Below are positions 29,501 to 38,353 of a DNA stretch of 64,000 bases, in pieces. Location of the stretch: contig NZ_CP149932.1 of assembly GCF_037949795.1 (NCBI RefSeq), positions 1,663,001-1,727,000 on the forward strand, read 5' to 3'. A model generated the notes under the pieces. The model worked only from the letters and a program-made list of their open reading frames with translations, did no database searches and was not told the DNA's origin. The DNA is from Thioclava sp. GXIMD2076. GTDB lineage: Bacteria > Pseudomonadota > Alphaproteobacteria > Rhodobacterales > Rhodobacteraceae. The stretch's first letter is position 1; every line of letters begins with the position of its first letter. The translations under genes and the position numbers were made by a program.

Positions 29501-31063
29501 ATGAGCGATACCGTCGAAAGCGCCGAACAGGTTTCCGCCGAAGGCAGCCGCGAACTCAAGCGCAGCCTCGCGCGGGCTCTGCGGGCCCAGAAGATGCGGG
29601 CTCTGGCCATGATTGCGCCGCTCCTTCTTTTCATTCTCGTGACTTTCATCGCCCCGATCGCGGATATGCTGTTCCGCTCGGTCGAGAACGAGATCGTCTC
29701 CGAAACATTGCCGCTGACGGTGGATGCGCTGGATGACTGGAGCTATGCGAGCGGCGAGGCCCCCTCCGAGACCGTCTTTGCCGCCTTCTATTACGATATG
29801 TTCGTGGCCTCCGAGCTGAAGGAACATACCCGTCTGGGCTCGCGCCTGAATTACGAGACAACGGGTATCTCCTCGCTCTTCCGCAAATCGGGCCGCCGTG
29901 TGGAGCGGTTCGATACCGATATCTATGCCGACCAGTTCAAGGCGCTCGATCCGGCCTGGGTCAAGCCCGCGACCTGGGTCGCGCTCTCCGAGGCGCTGGA
30001 TGACGACCCCGAGGCACTGCCCGAGACCGCAGGTGCGCTGGCCGGGTTCGAACGTATGGTCGAGGCCGATGGCGACACGCTGGCCGAGACCAAACCCGCC
30101 GATATTCTCTTTACCGCTCTCTATCGCGATCTGGCGGCTGGTGCCAATGGTCCCGAGGGCGATCTGGCGCCGATGTTCGCACAAGCCAAATCCGCCGTGG
30201 GCAGCTTCAAGAGCGTCTCCATCCGCGACCAGTTCACGGATATCGACAAGGGCTGGCTCGATCCGGAAGTCTGGGGCACGATCAAGGCCTATGCTCCCAC
30301 CGTCACGCCGGGTTACTTCCTGACGGCGGTCGATTACAAACTCAGCCCCGCAGGTATCGTGCCCCAGCCCGATGATCAGGCGATCTATCTCAAGCTGTTC
30401 TGGCGCACGCTGGTGATGTCGCTGACGATCACGGTGAGCTGTATCCTTCTGGGCTATCCGGTGGCCTATCTGCTGGCCAATCTGCCGATGCGCACATCGA
30501 ACCTGCTGATGATCCTCGTGCTGCTGCCGTTCTGGACCTCGCTTCTGGTGCGGACCTCGGCCTGGAAGGTGCTTTTGCAAAATCAGGGTGTGATCAACGA
30601 TATCCTCGTCTGGGCGCATATCATCAGTGAAGATGGCCGTCTGGCGCTGATCAACAACCAGACCGGCACGATCATCGCGATGACGCATATCCTGCTGCCC
30701 TTCATGATCCTGCCCATGTATTCGGTCATGCAGACCATTCCTCCGGCCTATATGCGTGCGGCCAAAAGCCTGGGCGCGACCGACTGGACGGCCTTCTGGC
30801 GGGTCTATTTCCCGCAATCTGTGCCCGGGATCGGGGCAGGCTCGATCCTCGTGTTCATCCTCGCCATCGGCTATTACATCACGCCGGAACTGGTGGGCGG
30901 CACGACGGGGACCTTTATCTCCAACCGCATCGCCTATCACATCTCCAGCTCGCTGAACTGGGGTCTGGGTGCGGCACTTGGCACCATCCTTCTGGCCGCC
31001 GTCATGTTGCTCTACTGGGCTTATGACAAGATCGTCGGCATCGATAACGTGAAACTGGGATAA
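29501..31063 (+). CDS. ABC transporter permease with large periplasmic insertion (PotB-like)
   Basis: The C-terminal 220 residues are a normal PotB/PotH-type permease: helices from about residue 302 on, and the EAA loop RAAKSLGATDWTAFWRVYFP near 415 that docks on the ATPase. The protein is 520 residues, nearly twice the usual 280-300. The extra length is a hydrophilic region of about 240 residues (57-300) between the first and second helices, predicted to be periplasmic and rich in Asp, Glu, Ala. Its role is unknown; it may contact the binding protein. The gene lies 106 bases after the binding protein and 5 bases before the second permease. Confidence 0.88.
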   Translation: MSDTVESAEQVSAEGSRELKRSLARALRAQKMRALAMIAPLLLFILVTFIAPIADMLFRSVENEIVSETLPLTVDALDDWSYASGEAPSETVFAAFYYDMFVASELKEHTRLGSRLNYETTGISSLFRKSGRRVERFDTDIYADQFKALDPAWVKPATWVALSEALDDDPEALPETAGALAGFERMVEADGDTLAETKPADILFTALYRDLAAGANGPEGDLAPMFAQAKSAVGSFKSVSIRDQFTDIDKGWLDPEVWGTIKAYAPTVTPGYFLTAVDYKLSPAGIVPQPDDQAIYLKLFWRTLVMSLTITVSCILLGYPVAYLLANLPMRTSNLLMILVLLPFWTSLLVRTSAWKVLLQNQGVINDILVWAHIISEDGRLALINNQTGTIIAMTHILLPFMILPMYSVMQTIPPAYMRAAKSLGATDWTAFWRVYFPQSVPGIGAGSILVFILAIGYYITPELVGGTTGTFISNRIAYHISSSLNWGLGAALGTILLAAVMLLYWAYDKIVGIDNVKLG

Positions 31064-31068
31064 GAGAT

Positions 31069-31923
31069 ATGAGCGCACTTCCCCCCTATGCCTCGACGGG
31101 TCAGAAGATCTGGCATTATAGCTACCGGACGCTGTGCGGGCTGATCTTCTTCTTCCTGATCGCGCCGATCATCACGATCATCCCGCTCTCGTTCAACGCC
31201 GAGAATTTCTTCACCTTCACGCCGGGCATGCTGGAGCTGGACCCTGATGCCTATTCGCTCAAGCATTATGTGGATTTCTTCACCAATCCCGACTGGCAGC
31301 AGGCCCTGAAGAACTCGGTCACCATCGCGCCGGTGGCGACCATCATCTCGGTCTCGCTGGGCACGCTTGCGGCTATCGGCCTCAGCCAGTCCCATGTGCC
31401 GTTCAAACGCGCGATCATGGCGATCCTGATCTCGCCGATGATCGTGCCGCTGATCATCTCGGCGGCGGGGATGTATTTCTTCTATTCGCGTGTCGGGCTT
31501 CAGGGCACCTATATCGGGGTGGTTCTGGCACATGCGGCCCTCGGCATTCCCTTCGTCATCATCACCGTTACGGCAACGCTGGTGGGCTTCGACCGCTCGC
31601 TGACCCGCGCGGCGGCAAATATGGGAGCAGGTCCGGTGCGGACCTTCTTCAAGGTGCAGATGCCGCTCATCCTGCCGGGTGTGATCTCGGGGGCGCTCTT
31701 TGCCTTCATCACCTCCTTCGACGAGGTGGTTGTGGTGCTTTTCGTGGGCTCGGCCTCGCAGAAGACGCTGCCATGGCAGATGTTCATCGGGCTGCGCGAG
31801 CAGATCTCGCCCACCATTCTGGCGGTGGCCACGATCCTCGTGGTCTTCTCCATCGCGCTTCTGACGGCGGTCGAGCTTCTGCGCCGCCGCAACGAGCGGC
31901 TGCGGGGCGTCACCCCGCGCTGA
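31069..31923 (+). CDS. ABC transporter permease (PotC-like)
   Basis: The 284-residue protein is the second membrane subunit of the importer. It has six predicted helices, starting with GLIFFFLIAPIITIIPLSF near residue 25, and the EAA cytoplasmic loop (RAAANMGAGPVRTFFKVQMPLI near 180-200) that contacts the ATPase. Length and topology are ordinary for PotC/PotI. It follows the first permease by 5 bases and ends the operon; a terminator lies about 30 bases downstream. Confidence 0.9.
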   Translation: MSALPPYASTGQKIWHYSYRTLCGLIFFFLIAPIITIIPLSFNAENFFTFTPGMLELDPDAYSLKHYVDFFTNPDWQQALKNSVTIAPVATIISVSLGTLAAIGLSQSHVPFKRAIMAILISPMIVPLIISAAGMYFFYSRVGLQGTYIGVVLAHAALGIPFVIITVTATLVGFDRSLTRAAANMGAGPVRTFFKVQMPLILPGVISGALFAFITSFDEVVVVLFVGSASQKTLPWQMFIGLREQISPTILAVATILVVFSIALLTAVELLRRRNERLRGVTPR

Positions 31924-31952
31924 GCGCGGCAAACCCGTCTTGCACAATCAAG

Positions 31953-31984
31953 GGCCGTCGCATTGTTTGCGGCGGTCTCTTTTG
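31953..31984 (+). terminator. Probable terminator after the ABC operon
   Basis: GGCCGTCGC (31953-31961), loop ATTGTTT, GCGGCGGTC (31969-31977), then TCTTTTG. The 9-bp stem includes two G-T wobbles, so it works as RNA. Confidence 0.6.
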
Positions 31985-32016
31985 TTAAGGCAGGGCGCGA
32001 CAAAACGGAGCCCGAG

Positions 32017-32787
32017 ATGATTGTTACCAGCGAGTCCGATCTGCAGGGGCTGAAAGAGATCGGCCGGATCTGTGCCAATGTGCTGCAGGGCATGGCACGC
32101 GCCGTCGAGCCGGGGATGACCACGCTGGAGCTTGACGAGATCGGGCGCGCGATGCTGGAGGCGGCGGGGGCGCAATCCGCCCCCGAGACGGTCTACCAGT
32201 TTCCGGGTGCCACCTGTATTTCGGTCAACGAGGAAGTGGCCCATGGTATTCCGGGTAATCGGATCATCCGCGAAGGCGATCTGCTCAATATCGATGTCTC
32301 GGCCTCGAAAGACGGATTCTTTGCCGATAACGGCGCGAGTTTTGGCGTGGGGCAGATGCGCCCCATGCTCGAGCAGCTCTGCCGCGACGGGAAGAAGGCG
32401 ATGCAGATCGGGGTGAGGGAGGTGGCCGCCGGTAAGCCTTTGGGCGGGATCGGCATGGCGATCGAGCGCTTTGCCAAACCGCGCGGCTATACGCTGATCC
32501 GCAATCTGGCAAGCCACGGGGTCGGCGCCTCGCTGCATGAATATCCCGAGGAAATCCCGACCTGGACCGAAAAACGCGAGAAGCGGATTATCGAGAAAGG
32601 GCTGGTGCTGACGGTCGAGCCCTTCCTGTCGATGGGGGGAGAATGGGCCGATGCGGGCGAGGATGGCTGGACGCTCTATGCCGAGCCCTCGGCCCCCACC
32701 GTGCAATACGAGCATACCGTGGTGGCGACCGAGAAGGGCGTGATCATCGTCACGGTGCCCGACGGGTCCAGTGGCCGGCCCGCCTGA
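32017..32787 (+). CDS. map: Type I methionine aminopeptidase
   Basis: Map removes the initiator methionine from nascent proteins using two metal ions. The 256-residue product shows the metal ligands and substrate loop: EVAHGIP near residue 74, LNIDVSASKDGFFADNGASF near 90-109 (both aspartates), ASHGVGASLHEYP near 166 with the histidine, TVEPFLS near 198 and YEHTVVAT near 232. Start 32017 is preceded by CGGAG at 32006-32010. It stands alone on + and converges with the long - strand operon; only 24 bases separate the two stops. Relatives often carry more than one map paralogue. Confidence 0.93.
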   Translation: MIVTSESDLQGLKEIGRICANVLQGMARAVEPGMTTLELDEIGRAMLEAAGAQSAPETVYQFPGATCISVNEEVAHGIPGNRIIREGDLLNIDVSASKDGFFADNGASFGVGQMRPMLEQLCRDGKKAMQIGVREVAAGKPLGGIGMAIERFAKPRGYTLIRNLASHGVGASLHEYPEEIPTWTEKREKRIIEKGLVLTVEPFLSMGGEWADAGEDGWTLYAEPSAPTVQYEHTVVATEKGVIIVTVPDGSSGRPA

Positions 32788-32811
32788 CTGTCTGGCCGAC
32801 GGGCCCGCAGA

Positions 32812-33759
32812 TCATGGCAGGAAGGAGATCCATGACCAGATGGTCAGCGTCGAGAGTGCCGTGCCCACCAGCACCGCCGAGGCCGAGACCCGTTTGCCCA
32901 CGCCATAGATATTGGCGAAGAGATAGGCATTGACCCCCGGCGCCATGGCCGCCGTCATCGCGACCGAGCGTAGCTGGTCCACATTCAGGCCGAAGCCGAA
33001 ACGCGCCAGCAGATAGGCGATGCCGGGATGCACGATCAGCGACAGGATGCAGACCATCGCGATGGCGCGGCTGTCTCCTTCGGGCTTGTAGCGCACCAGA
33101 ACGCCGCCCAGCCCGAACAGTGCCGCCGGAATAGCCGCGCCCGCCATCATATTCATGGCTTCCCAGATCGGATGCGGTAGTGCATGACCGGTGACATACT
33201 GGCCGAGCTTGATCAGCAGGCCGCACAGGATGCCGATGACCAGAGGCGTGCGGATCACACCTTTGAGGGCATTGATCCCCACCCGGGCAAGGCTGGTGCC
33301 GGTGCCCGCCGAGCGCGTGGCCTCCATCGCCAGGATGCCCACCGTATAGAGGAAGGGGGAATGGATCGAGATGATCGCGAAATTGCCCGCCAGCGCATCG
33401 GCGCCATAGGCGCGTTCGGTGATCGGGATGCCGAGCAGCAGCGAGTTGGAAAACAGGCAGCAGAAGCCGATGGCAATCGCTTCGTCGGGACGGCGTCCCA
33501 TCATCCGCGAACCGAGGATACCCAGCCCGAAGGAGAGAAGCGCGCCCACATAGAAACTGACCATCAGCCGCCAGTCGAAGCTTGCGCCCAGATCCAGCTT
33601 GGCGATGGACCGCGCCAGAAGCACCGGCACCGCGAAATTCTGCGCGAACCGCATCAGCCCGTCGACGGCGCTGTCCGAGAACAGCTTTTTCCAGGCGGCC
33701 AGATAGCCAAGGCCCACAATCAGGAAGACCGGCAGGATGACATCGATCAATGCGCTCAT
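32812..33759 (-). CDS. AEC family (auxin efflux carrier-type) transporter
   Basis: The 315-residue protein has about ten hydrophobic helices in two five-helix halves separated by a short hydrophilic loop, the pattern of the AEC/MdcF transporter family. Recognisable segments include VILPVFLIVGLGYLAA at the N-terminus, a conserved FAVPVLLARSIA region near 45 and a SLIVHPGIAYLLA helix near 235. AEC proteins export or exchange organic anions such as malonate or malate; the substrate here is unknown. It is the last gene of the - strand operon, its ATG sharing one base with the stop of the MBL hydrolase gene. Confidence 0.85.
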   Translation of the reverse strand: MSALIDVILPVFLIVGLGYLAAWKKLFSDSAVDGLMRFAQNFAVPVLLARSIAKLDLGASFDWRLMVSFYVGALLSFGLGILGSRMMGRRPDEAIAIGFCCLFSNSLLLGIPITERAYGADALAGNFAIISIHSPFLYTVGILAMEATRSAGTGTSLARVGINALKGVIRTPLVIGILCGLLIKLGQYVTGHALPHPIWEAMNMMAGAAIPAALFGLGGVLVRYKPEGDSRAIAMVCILSLIVHPGIAYLLARFGFGLNVDQLRSVAMTAAMAPGVNAYLFANIYGVGKRVSASAVLVGTALSTLTIWSWISFLP

Positions 33760-34565
33760 CAGCTAGGGATCTCCAGAACCATGCCGTCATAGGCAGGCAC
33801 GACATGATCGGGGGTCTCTTGCATGACCGCGTCGTAATCGAGGTCGATATGCATATTGGTGATCACCCCGTGACGGTTGCCTGCACGTTCCATCCATTCA
33901 AGCGCCAGCGCCAGATGCGCATGGGTCGGATGCGGTTTGCGGCGCAGCCCGTCCAGCACCCAGATATCGAGATCCTGCAGGAAGGGCCATGCCACAGGCG
34001 GAATCTCCGAGACATCGGGGAGATAGGCAAGCCCACCTTGCGGCCCGCCAATGCGGAAGCCTAAGGCCTTGATATTGCCGTGATCTACCTCGAAGGGCGT
34101 CAGCGGAATCTGCCCGCCCGCACCCTCGATAATGAAGGGGCCGGTGATCTCGTTCAGCTCGCAGATCGGTTTGTAATTGCTGTCCTCGGGCTGGACAAAA
34201 GCATAATCGAATGCCTTCACCAGCCGCCCCGCGGTCTCGGCATCGGCCCAGACCGGCAGGCGCTGGCCCATATTGAACACGATCTGGCGCAGGTCATCGA
34301 GCCCGTGGATATGATCGGCATGCGAATGGGTATAGATCACCGCATCCAGTTCGCCCACGCCCGCATCCAGAAGCTGCGCGCGCATATCGGGGCCGGTATC
34401 GATCAGCACACGGGTCGTGCCGTTTTCGCCCACGCGCTCGACCAGCATGGAACAGCGGCGACGGGTGTTCTTGGGGTTTGCGGGGTCGCACTCGCCCCAA
34501 TGTCCGCCCAGCCGCGGCACGCCGCCTGAAGATCCACAGCCAAGGATGGTGAAGCGCAGGGTCAT
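33759..34565 (-). CDS. MBL-fold metallohydrolase (PhnP-like phosphodiesterase)
   Basis: The 268-residue protein begins MTLRFTILGCGSSGGVPR, the classical PhnP/RNase Z-type start, and has the metallo-beta-lactamase metal site THSHADHIHG near residue 77, with further histidines downstream. An N-terminal region with cysteines (WGECDPANPKNTRRRCS) resembles the zinc site of PhnP phosphodiesterases. No other phosphonate gene is present, so a cyclic phosphodiesterase role is inferred from family only. The gene overlaps tatD by four bases (ATGA) and the AEC gene by one. This tatD-MBL pair is usual after holB in alphaproteobacteria. Confidence 0.88.
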   Translation of the reverse strand: MTLRFTILGCGSSGGVPRLGGHWGECDPANPKNTRRRCSMLVERVGENGTTRVLIDTGPDMRAQLLDAGVGELDAVIYTHSHADHIHGLDDLRQIVFNMGQRLPVWADAETAGRLVKAFDYAFVQPEDSNYKPICELNEITGPFIIEGAGGQIPLTPFEVDHGNIKALGFRIGGPQGGLAYLPDVSEIPPVAWPFLQDLDIWVLDGLRRKPHPTHAHLALALEWMERAGNRHGVITNMHIDLDYDAVMQETPDHVVPAYDGMVLEIPS

Positions 34566-35374
34566 TTCTGCCCCCAAGCCGCGGCCTTGGCAAAGAGCGT
34601 GTCGAAGTTTGTCTGTGTCTGGGCCGCGAAATCGGCATAATCCATGCCGAAGATCTCGGCGCCCACACGCGCGGTATGGGCGGTATAGGCGGGTTCGTTG
34701 CGCTTGCCGCGATGGGGCTTGGGCGCAAGATAGGGGCTGTCGGTTTCCACCAGAATGCGGTCCACGGGGGCCGAGGCGAAAATATCGCGGATCTCTTGCG
34801 ATTTGGGGAAGGTCGCGATCCCCGACATCGACAGATAGATCCCCATCTCCAGCGCGGCCTTGGCCAGATCCGGCCCCGAGGAGAAACAATGCAGCACGCA
34901 AGGATAGGTTTTCCGCGCCATGCCCTCGCCAAGGATCTTCGCCATATCCTCATCGGCATTGCGGGCATGGATGATGAGCGGCAGCTGGGTCTCCTGCGCG
35001 GCCTCGATATGGATCCGCAGGCTAGTCTTCTGCACCTCGGCGCTATCGGCCGAATAATGGTAATCGAGCCCGCTCTCGCCAAGCCCGACGAATTTCGGGT
35101 GCCGGGCCAGTGCCACCAGCTCCTCGACCGAGGCCATCGGCTCTTCGGCCGCGCTCATCGGATGGGTGCCTGCGGCGTAGAACACCTGATCATAGGTCTC
35201 GGCAATCGCGCGGACTTGGGGTTCGTTTTTCAGCCTTGTGCAGATGGTGACCATCCGGCTGACGCCTGCCTCGATCGCGCGGGCAATGACCTGATCGCGA
35301 TCCTCGTCGAAACTGTCGAAATCCAGATGGCAGTGGCTGTCGGTAATTTGCGGAATATCGGTCTCGCGGGCCAC
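34562..35374 (-). CDS. tatD: TatD family metal-dependent deoxyribonuclease
   Basis: TatD-type enzymes are TIM-barrel metal-dependent nucleases linked to DNA repair and 3'-5' exonuclease activity. The 270-residue protein has the DSHCHLDF metal motif near residue 11, the GLGESGLDYH segment near 97, IHARNADEDM near 135, a CFSSGP region near 161 and the ETDSPYLAPKPHRGKRNEP signature near 210. It lies 22 bases after holB and overlaps the MBL gene, so it is expressed with the replication genes tmk and holB. Confidence 0.93.
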   Translation of the reverse strand: MARETDIPQITDSHCHLDFDSFDEDRDQVIARAIEAGVSRMVTICTRLKNEPQVRAIAETYDQVFYAAGTHPMSAAEEPMASVEELVALARHPKFVGLGESGLDYHYSADSAEVQKTSLRIHIEAAQETQLPLIIHARNADEDMAKILGEGMARKTYPCVLHCFSSGPDLAKAALEMGIYLSMSGIATFPKSQEIRDIFASAPVDRILVETDSPYLAPKPHRGKRNEPAYTAHTARVGAEIFGMDYADFAAQTQTNFDTLFAKAAAWGQK

Positions 35375-35396
35375 TTTGCCTCTCTTTCCGGACGGC

Positions 35397-36524
35397 TTAG
35401 GCGGCCGCCGCTGTCAATTTAAGAACCATATCGACCACCAGCGCGGCAGGGTCAAGGTTCACCGCCCGCCCATGGCGTGCACGGGTGCCAAGTTCTTGGT
35501 GCAGTGCTGCCCATTTCATCGCTGCCAGCGGATCGGGCGATAGTCGCGCCATCAGCTTGGCCTCGCCCGCCGCCCCTTCGGGATGAGGGGGCCCCATAAC
35601 ACCGGCGCGGGCCAGCCGTGCCATGAACAGATCCACAAGCCCCAGCGCCAGCTCGAACCGCTCGGCATTCTGTTTGCCCGCAAAGCTCTCGGCCAGTGCC
35701 AGCGCCTTGGGCCGGTCGAGGCGGGGCAGGGTGGCCATGAGATCCACGATCTGGGCATAGGTCTCGAGGCCGCCCAGGTTTATCAACCGGATCGCCTCAC
35801 CCACGGAGCCTGCCGATAGCGCCGACAGTGCCATCATATCCACATCGGGATCCATCGCCTCTGCCTGACCCAGCGCCTGCGCCATGGCCTCGGGCTCGAG
35901 CGCATGGAGCCGTAGCTCGCGGCAGCGCGAGCGGATAGTGGGCAAAAGCCCCGCAGGCTGGTGGGAGACCATGAGGAAGGTCACCCGCTCGGGCGGCTCT
36001 TCCAGAAGCTTCAGGAGCGCATTGGCGGCCTGCGTGTTCATCTCGTCGGCGCAATCGACGATCACCACGCGCGGTCCGCCATCGCTGGCCGACAGATGCA
36101 GGAAACTGCGCATCTCGCGCACACGGTCCACGCGGATATCCTGGCTGAGCGCCGAGCCGGTGGCATTGGGGCCACGCTTCAGCTCGAATACACCGGGTTC
36201 CGAGCCCGCCATGATCCGCCGCACCACGGGATGGTCGGGATCGGTGTCCAGCGTTTGCGGCGGCTCGGGGGCGAACATGCCGCCGGGCGCGGGCTGCGAC
36301 ATCAGGAATTTGGCGATCCGCCATGCGAAAGACGCCTTGCCGATGCCGCGGGGGCCGGTCAGCAGCCAGCCGTGATGCAGACGCCCTGCGCGGAAGGCTT
36401 CCAGAAACTCGGCCTCGGCGCGGGTTTGCCCGAACACGCTCTCGGCCACACGTGGATGGGGCGCCCCGTCGATGCAGGAGGGATCGGGCAGGCCCGGTTC
36501 GGTCTTGGCGGAACGCGGAGCCAT
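35397..36524 (-). CDS. holB: DNA polymerase III delta' subunit
   Basis: HolB is the delta' subunit of the clamp loader. The 375-residue AAA+ protein has a P-loop-like GPRGIGKASFAWR near residue 57, an acidic VIVDCADEMN segment near 151, and the characteristic sensor/arginine region LLPTIRSRCRELRL near 190. This gene-typical SRC motif, together with position next to tmk and tatD, supports delta' over tau/gamma. It shares one base with the tmk stop, indicating tight coupling. Confidence 0.92.
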   Translation of the reverse strand: MAPRSAKTEPGLPDPSCIDGAPHPRVAESVFGQTRAEAEFLEAFRAGRLHHGWLLTGPRGIGKASFAWRIAKFLMSQPAPGGMFAPEPPQTLDTDPDHPVVRRIMAGSEPGVFELKRGPNATGSALSQDIRVDRVREMRSFLHLSASDGGPRVVIVDCADEMNTQAANALLKLLEEPPERVTFLMVSHQPAGLLPTIRSRCRELRLHALEPEAMAQALGQAEAMDPDVDMMALSALSAGSVGEAIRLINLGGLETYAQIVDLMATLPRLDRPKALALAESFAGKQNAERFELALGLVDLFMARLARAGVMGPPHPEGAAGEAKLMARLSPDPLAAMKWAALHQELGTRARHGRAVNLDPAALVVDMVLKLTAAAA

Positions 36525-37153
36525 CAGGCGCCTTTCTGCAGCTCGGCGGCCATCTCGCGGGTGTAACGTAGCACGTCGGCGGCCACCAGTTCGGGGTCGC
36601 GCCCGCCATTGATCGTGCGGAACCGGTCGGGATAGTCATGCGAGAGGTCGATGAACCCCGCGCGCATTTTCTTTTGCAGATCGAGCCCGAAATCCTCGAA
36701 GCGTTCCTCGATGCCCTGCCGTCCCTTGGCGCGCGCCAGTCCGACGGCGGGGTCGATATCGATGAGGAAGGTCAGGTCGGGTTCGCGCCCGATCATCATG
36801 TCATGCAGCCGGTCCACAAGGCCACGGATATCACCGCGCGAGAGGCCCTGATACATGCGGGTGCTATCGGCGAAACGGTCGCAGATCACCACTTTTCCGG
36901 CCTCGAGGGCGGGGGTGATCACACGCTCCATGTGGTCGCGACGCGCTGCGGTGAATAACAGCAATTCGGTATGGGCCGACCAGCGGTCAGGCTCGCCCTG
37001 CAGCACGAGGGCGCGGATCTCTTCTGCCCCCGTCGAGCCGCCCGGCTCGCGCGTCAGAACGACATCGAGGCCCTCCTTGCGAAGAGCCTCTGCCAGAAGT
37101 CGGGCCTGGGTCGATTTGCCCGACCCGTCGATACCCTCGAAACTGATGAACAT
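36524..37153 (-). CDS. tmk: Thymidylate kinase
   Basis: Tmk phosphorylates dTMP to dTDP. The 209-residue protein has the P-loop FEGIDGSGKSTQ near residue 5, the DR(F/Y/H) motif ICDRFADSTRMYQG near 93 and a lid region RAKGRQGIEERFED near 146. Length is normal for bacterial enzymes. It sits between dacC (9-base gap) and holB (one-base overlap) in the - strand operon; tmk-holB-tatD is a conserved order. Confidence 0.95.
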   Translation of the reverse strand: MFISFEGIDGSGKSTQARLLAEALRKEGLDVVLTREPGGSTGAEEIRALVLQGEPDRWSAHTELLLFTAARRDHMERVITPALEAGKVVICDRFADSTRMYQGLSRGDIRGLVDRLHDMMIGREPDLTFLIDIDPAVGLARAKGRQGIEERFEDFGLDLQKKMRAGFIDLSHDYPDRFRTINGGRDPELVAADVLRYTREMAAELQKGA

Positions 37154-37162
37154 CAGAATCCC

Positions 37163-38344
37163 TTAGCTGTTTGCGGCCTCTAGGGCCTTTGCGGTCAGCC
37201 GCGACAATGCCGTTTTTACGCGGATCATGAAACCCCCCTCGGCAATATCTTCGCCCGCGACCAGATCGACGGTCTTGGGCTTGTCGATGCCGGGGATGGT
37301 GATGACCAGATCACCCAGCTTGTCGCCCTTGGCAATCGGTGCATCGAGCGGACCGGTATAATTGGCCACGGCGGTAATAGTGTCTTGCGAGGTGGCGGGG
37401 ACCAGCAGATCGAGATCCTCGGCGGGCACCATGGACACCTGCGATTTCGAGCCCAGCCAGACGGGGGCCGATGCAATCTGCGTGCCGCTGGTGACGACCT
37501 TTTTCATAACGAACTGGCGAAAGGCCCAGTTGGCAACCGCCTCCGCCTCCTGACGGCGGGCGGCTTCGGAATCCATGCCCGCCAGCACGAAGACGATCCG
37601 GCGGTCGCCCATATGGGCCGAGCCCACCAGCCCGTAGCCCGCTTCCTGCGTATGGCCAGTCTTCATGCCATCCGCCGTCCAGTCGGCGGCCTTGATATCC
37701 AGAAGCGGGTTGCGGTTCTCGGCATTGGCCGGAGCGCGGTCCTTGTAGTTGAAGTTCGTCATGCCGAAGAACTTATAATATTCGGGGAATTCGGTGATGA
37801 TGCGCGTCGCCAGAATGCCCAGATCATGGGTGGACATGCGCTGTCCCGGATCGGGCCAGCCCGAGGCATTGGCAAACATCGAGTTCTTCATACCCAGCTG
37901 ATGGGCACGCTCGGTCATCTGCTCGGCAAAGGCGCGTTCGGATCCGGCGAGCCCCTCGGCCACCACCACGCAGGCATCATTGCCCGAGTTGATGATAATC
38001 CCGTGGATCAGCTCGCCCACGGTCGGGCGGTCCATCGTGTTGAGGAACATCGTCGAGCCGCCCATCGATTGCGCATGGGCCGAGACGCTGAAGGTGGTAT
38101 CCATCGTCACCCGCCCGTCGCGCAGCGCCTCGAACAGCAGATCCAGCGTCATCAGCTTCGACATGGAGGCGGGCGGCAGAGGGATATCCGCATTTTTCGA
38201 CATCAGCACCGTCTTGGTGGTGACATCATAGACCCAAGCCGCCGAGGCTGAGGTGTCAAACGCATGGGCCTTGTGGGCCGCAAACGGCACAGCCGCAGCG
38301 ATGGTCAGGCACAGGGCCGCGATCCGGTGGGCGAGACGTTTCAT
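37163..38344 (-). CDS. dacC: D-alanyl-D-alanine carboxypeptidase (PBP5/6 family)
   Basis: This class C PBP trims the terminal D-Ala from peptidoglycan pentapeptides. The 393-residue protein has a signal peptide (to about residue 28), the catalytic SMSK motif near 61-64, SGN near 118 and the KTG box in GMKTGHTQEAGYG near 222. A C-terminal PBP5-type beta domain (about 280-370) and a final amphipathic helix (about 372-391) would hold it to the inner membrane. It is second in the operon after the SPOR lipoprotein. The symbol follows common annotation of this paralogue and is less certain than the function. Confidence 0.92.
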   Translation of the reverse strand: MKRLAHRIAALCLTIAAAVPFAAHKAHAFDTSASAAWVYDVTTKTVLMSKNADIPLPPASMSKLMTLDLLFEALRDGRVTMDTTFSVSAHAQSMGGSTMFLNTMDRPTVGELIHGIIINSGNDACVVVAEGLAGSERAFAEQMTERAHQLGMKNSMFANASGWPDPGQRMSTHDLGILATRIITEFPEYYKFFGMTNFNYKDRAPANAENRNPLLDIKAADWTADGMKTGHTQEAGYGLVGSAHMGDRRIVFVLAGMDSEAARRQEAEAVANWAFRQFVMKKVVTSGTQIASAPVWLGSKSQVSMVPAEDLDLLVPATSQDTITAVANYTGPLDAPIAKGDKLGDLVITIPGIDKPKTVDLVAGEDIAEGGFMIRVKTALSRLTAKALEAANS

Positions 38345-38353
38345 CTTTCTTCC

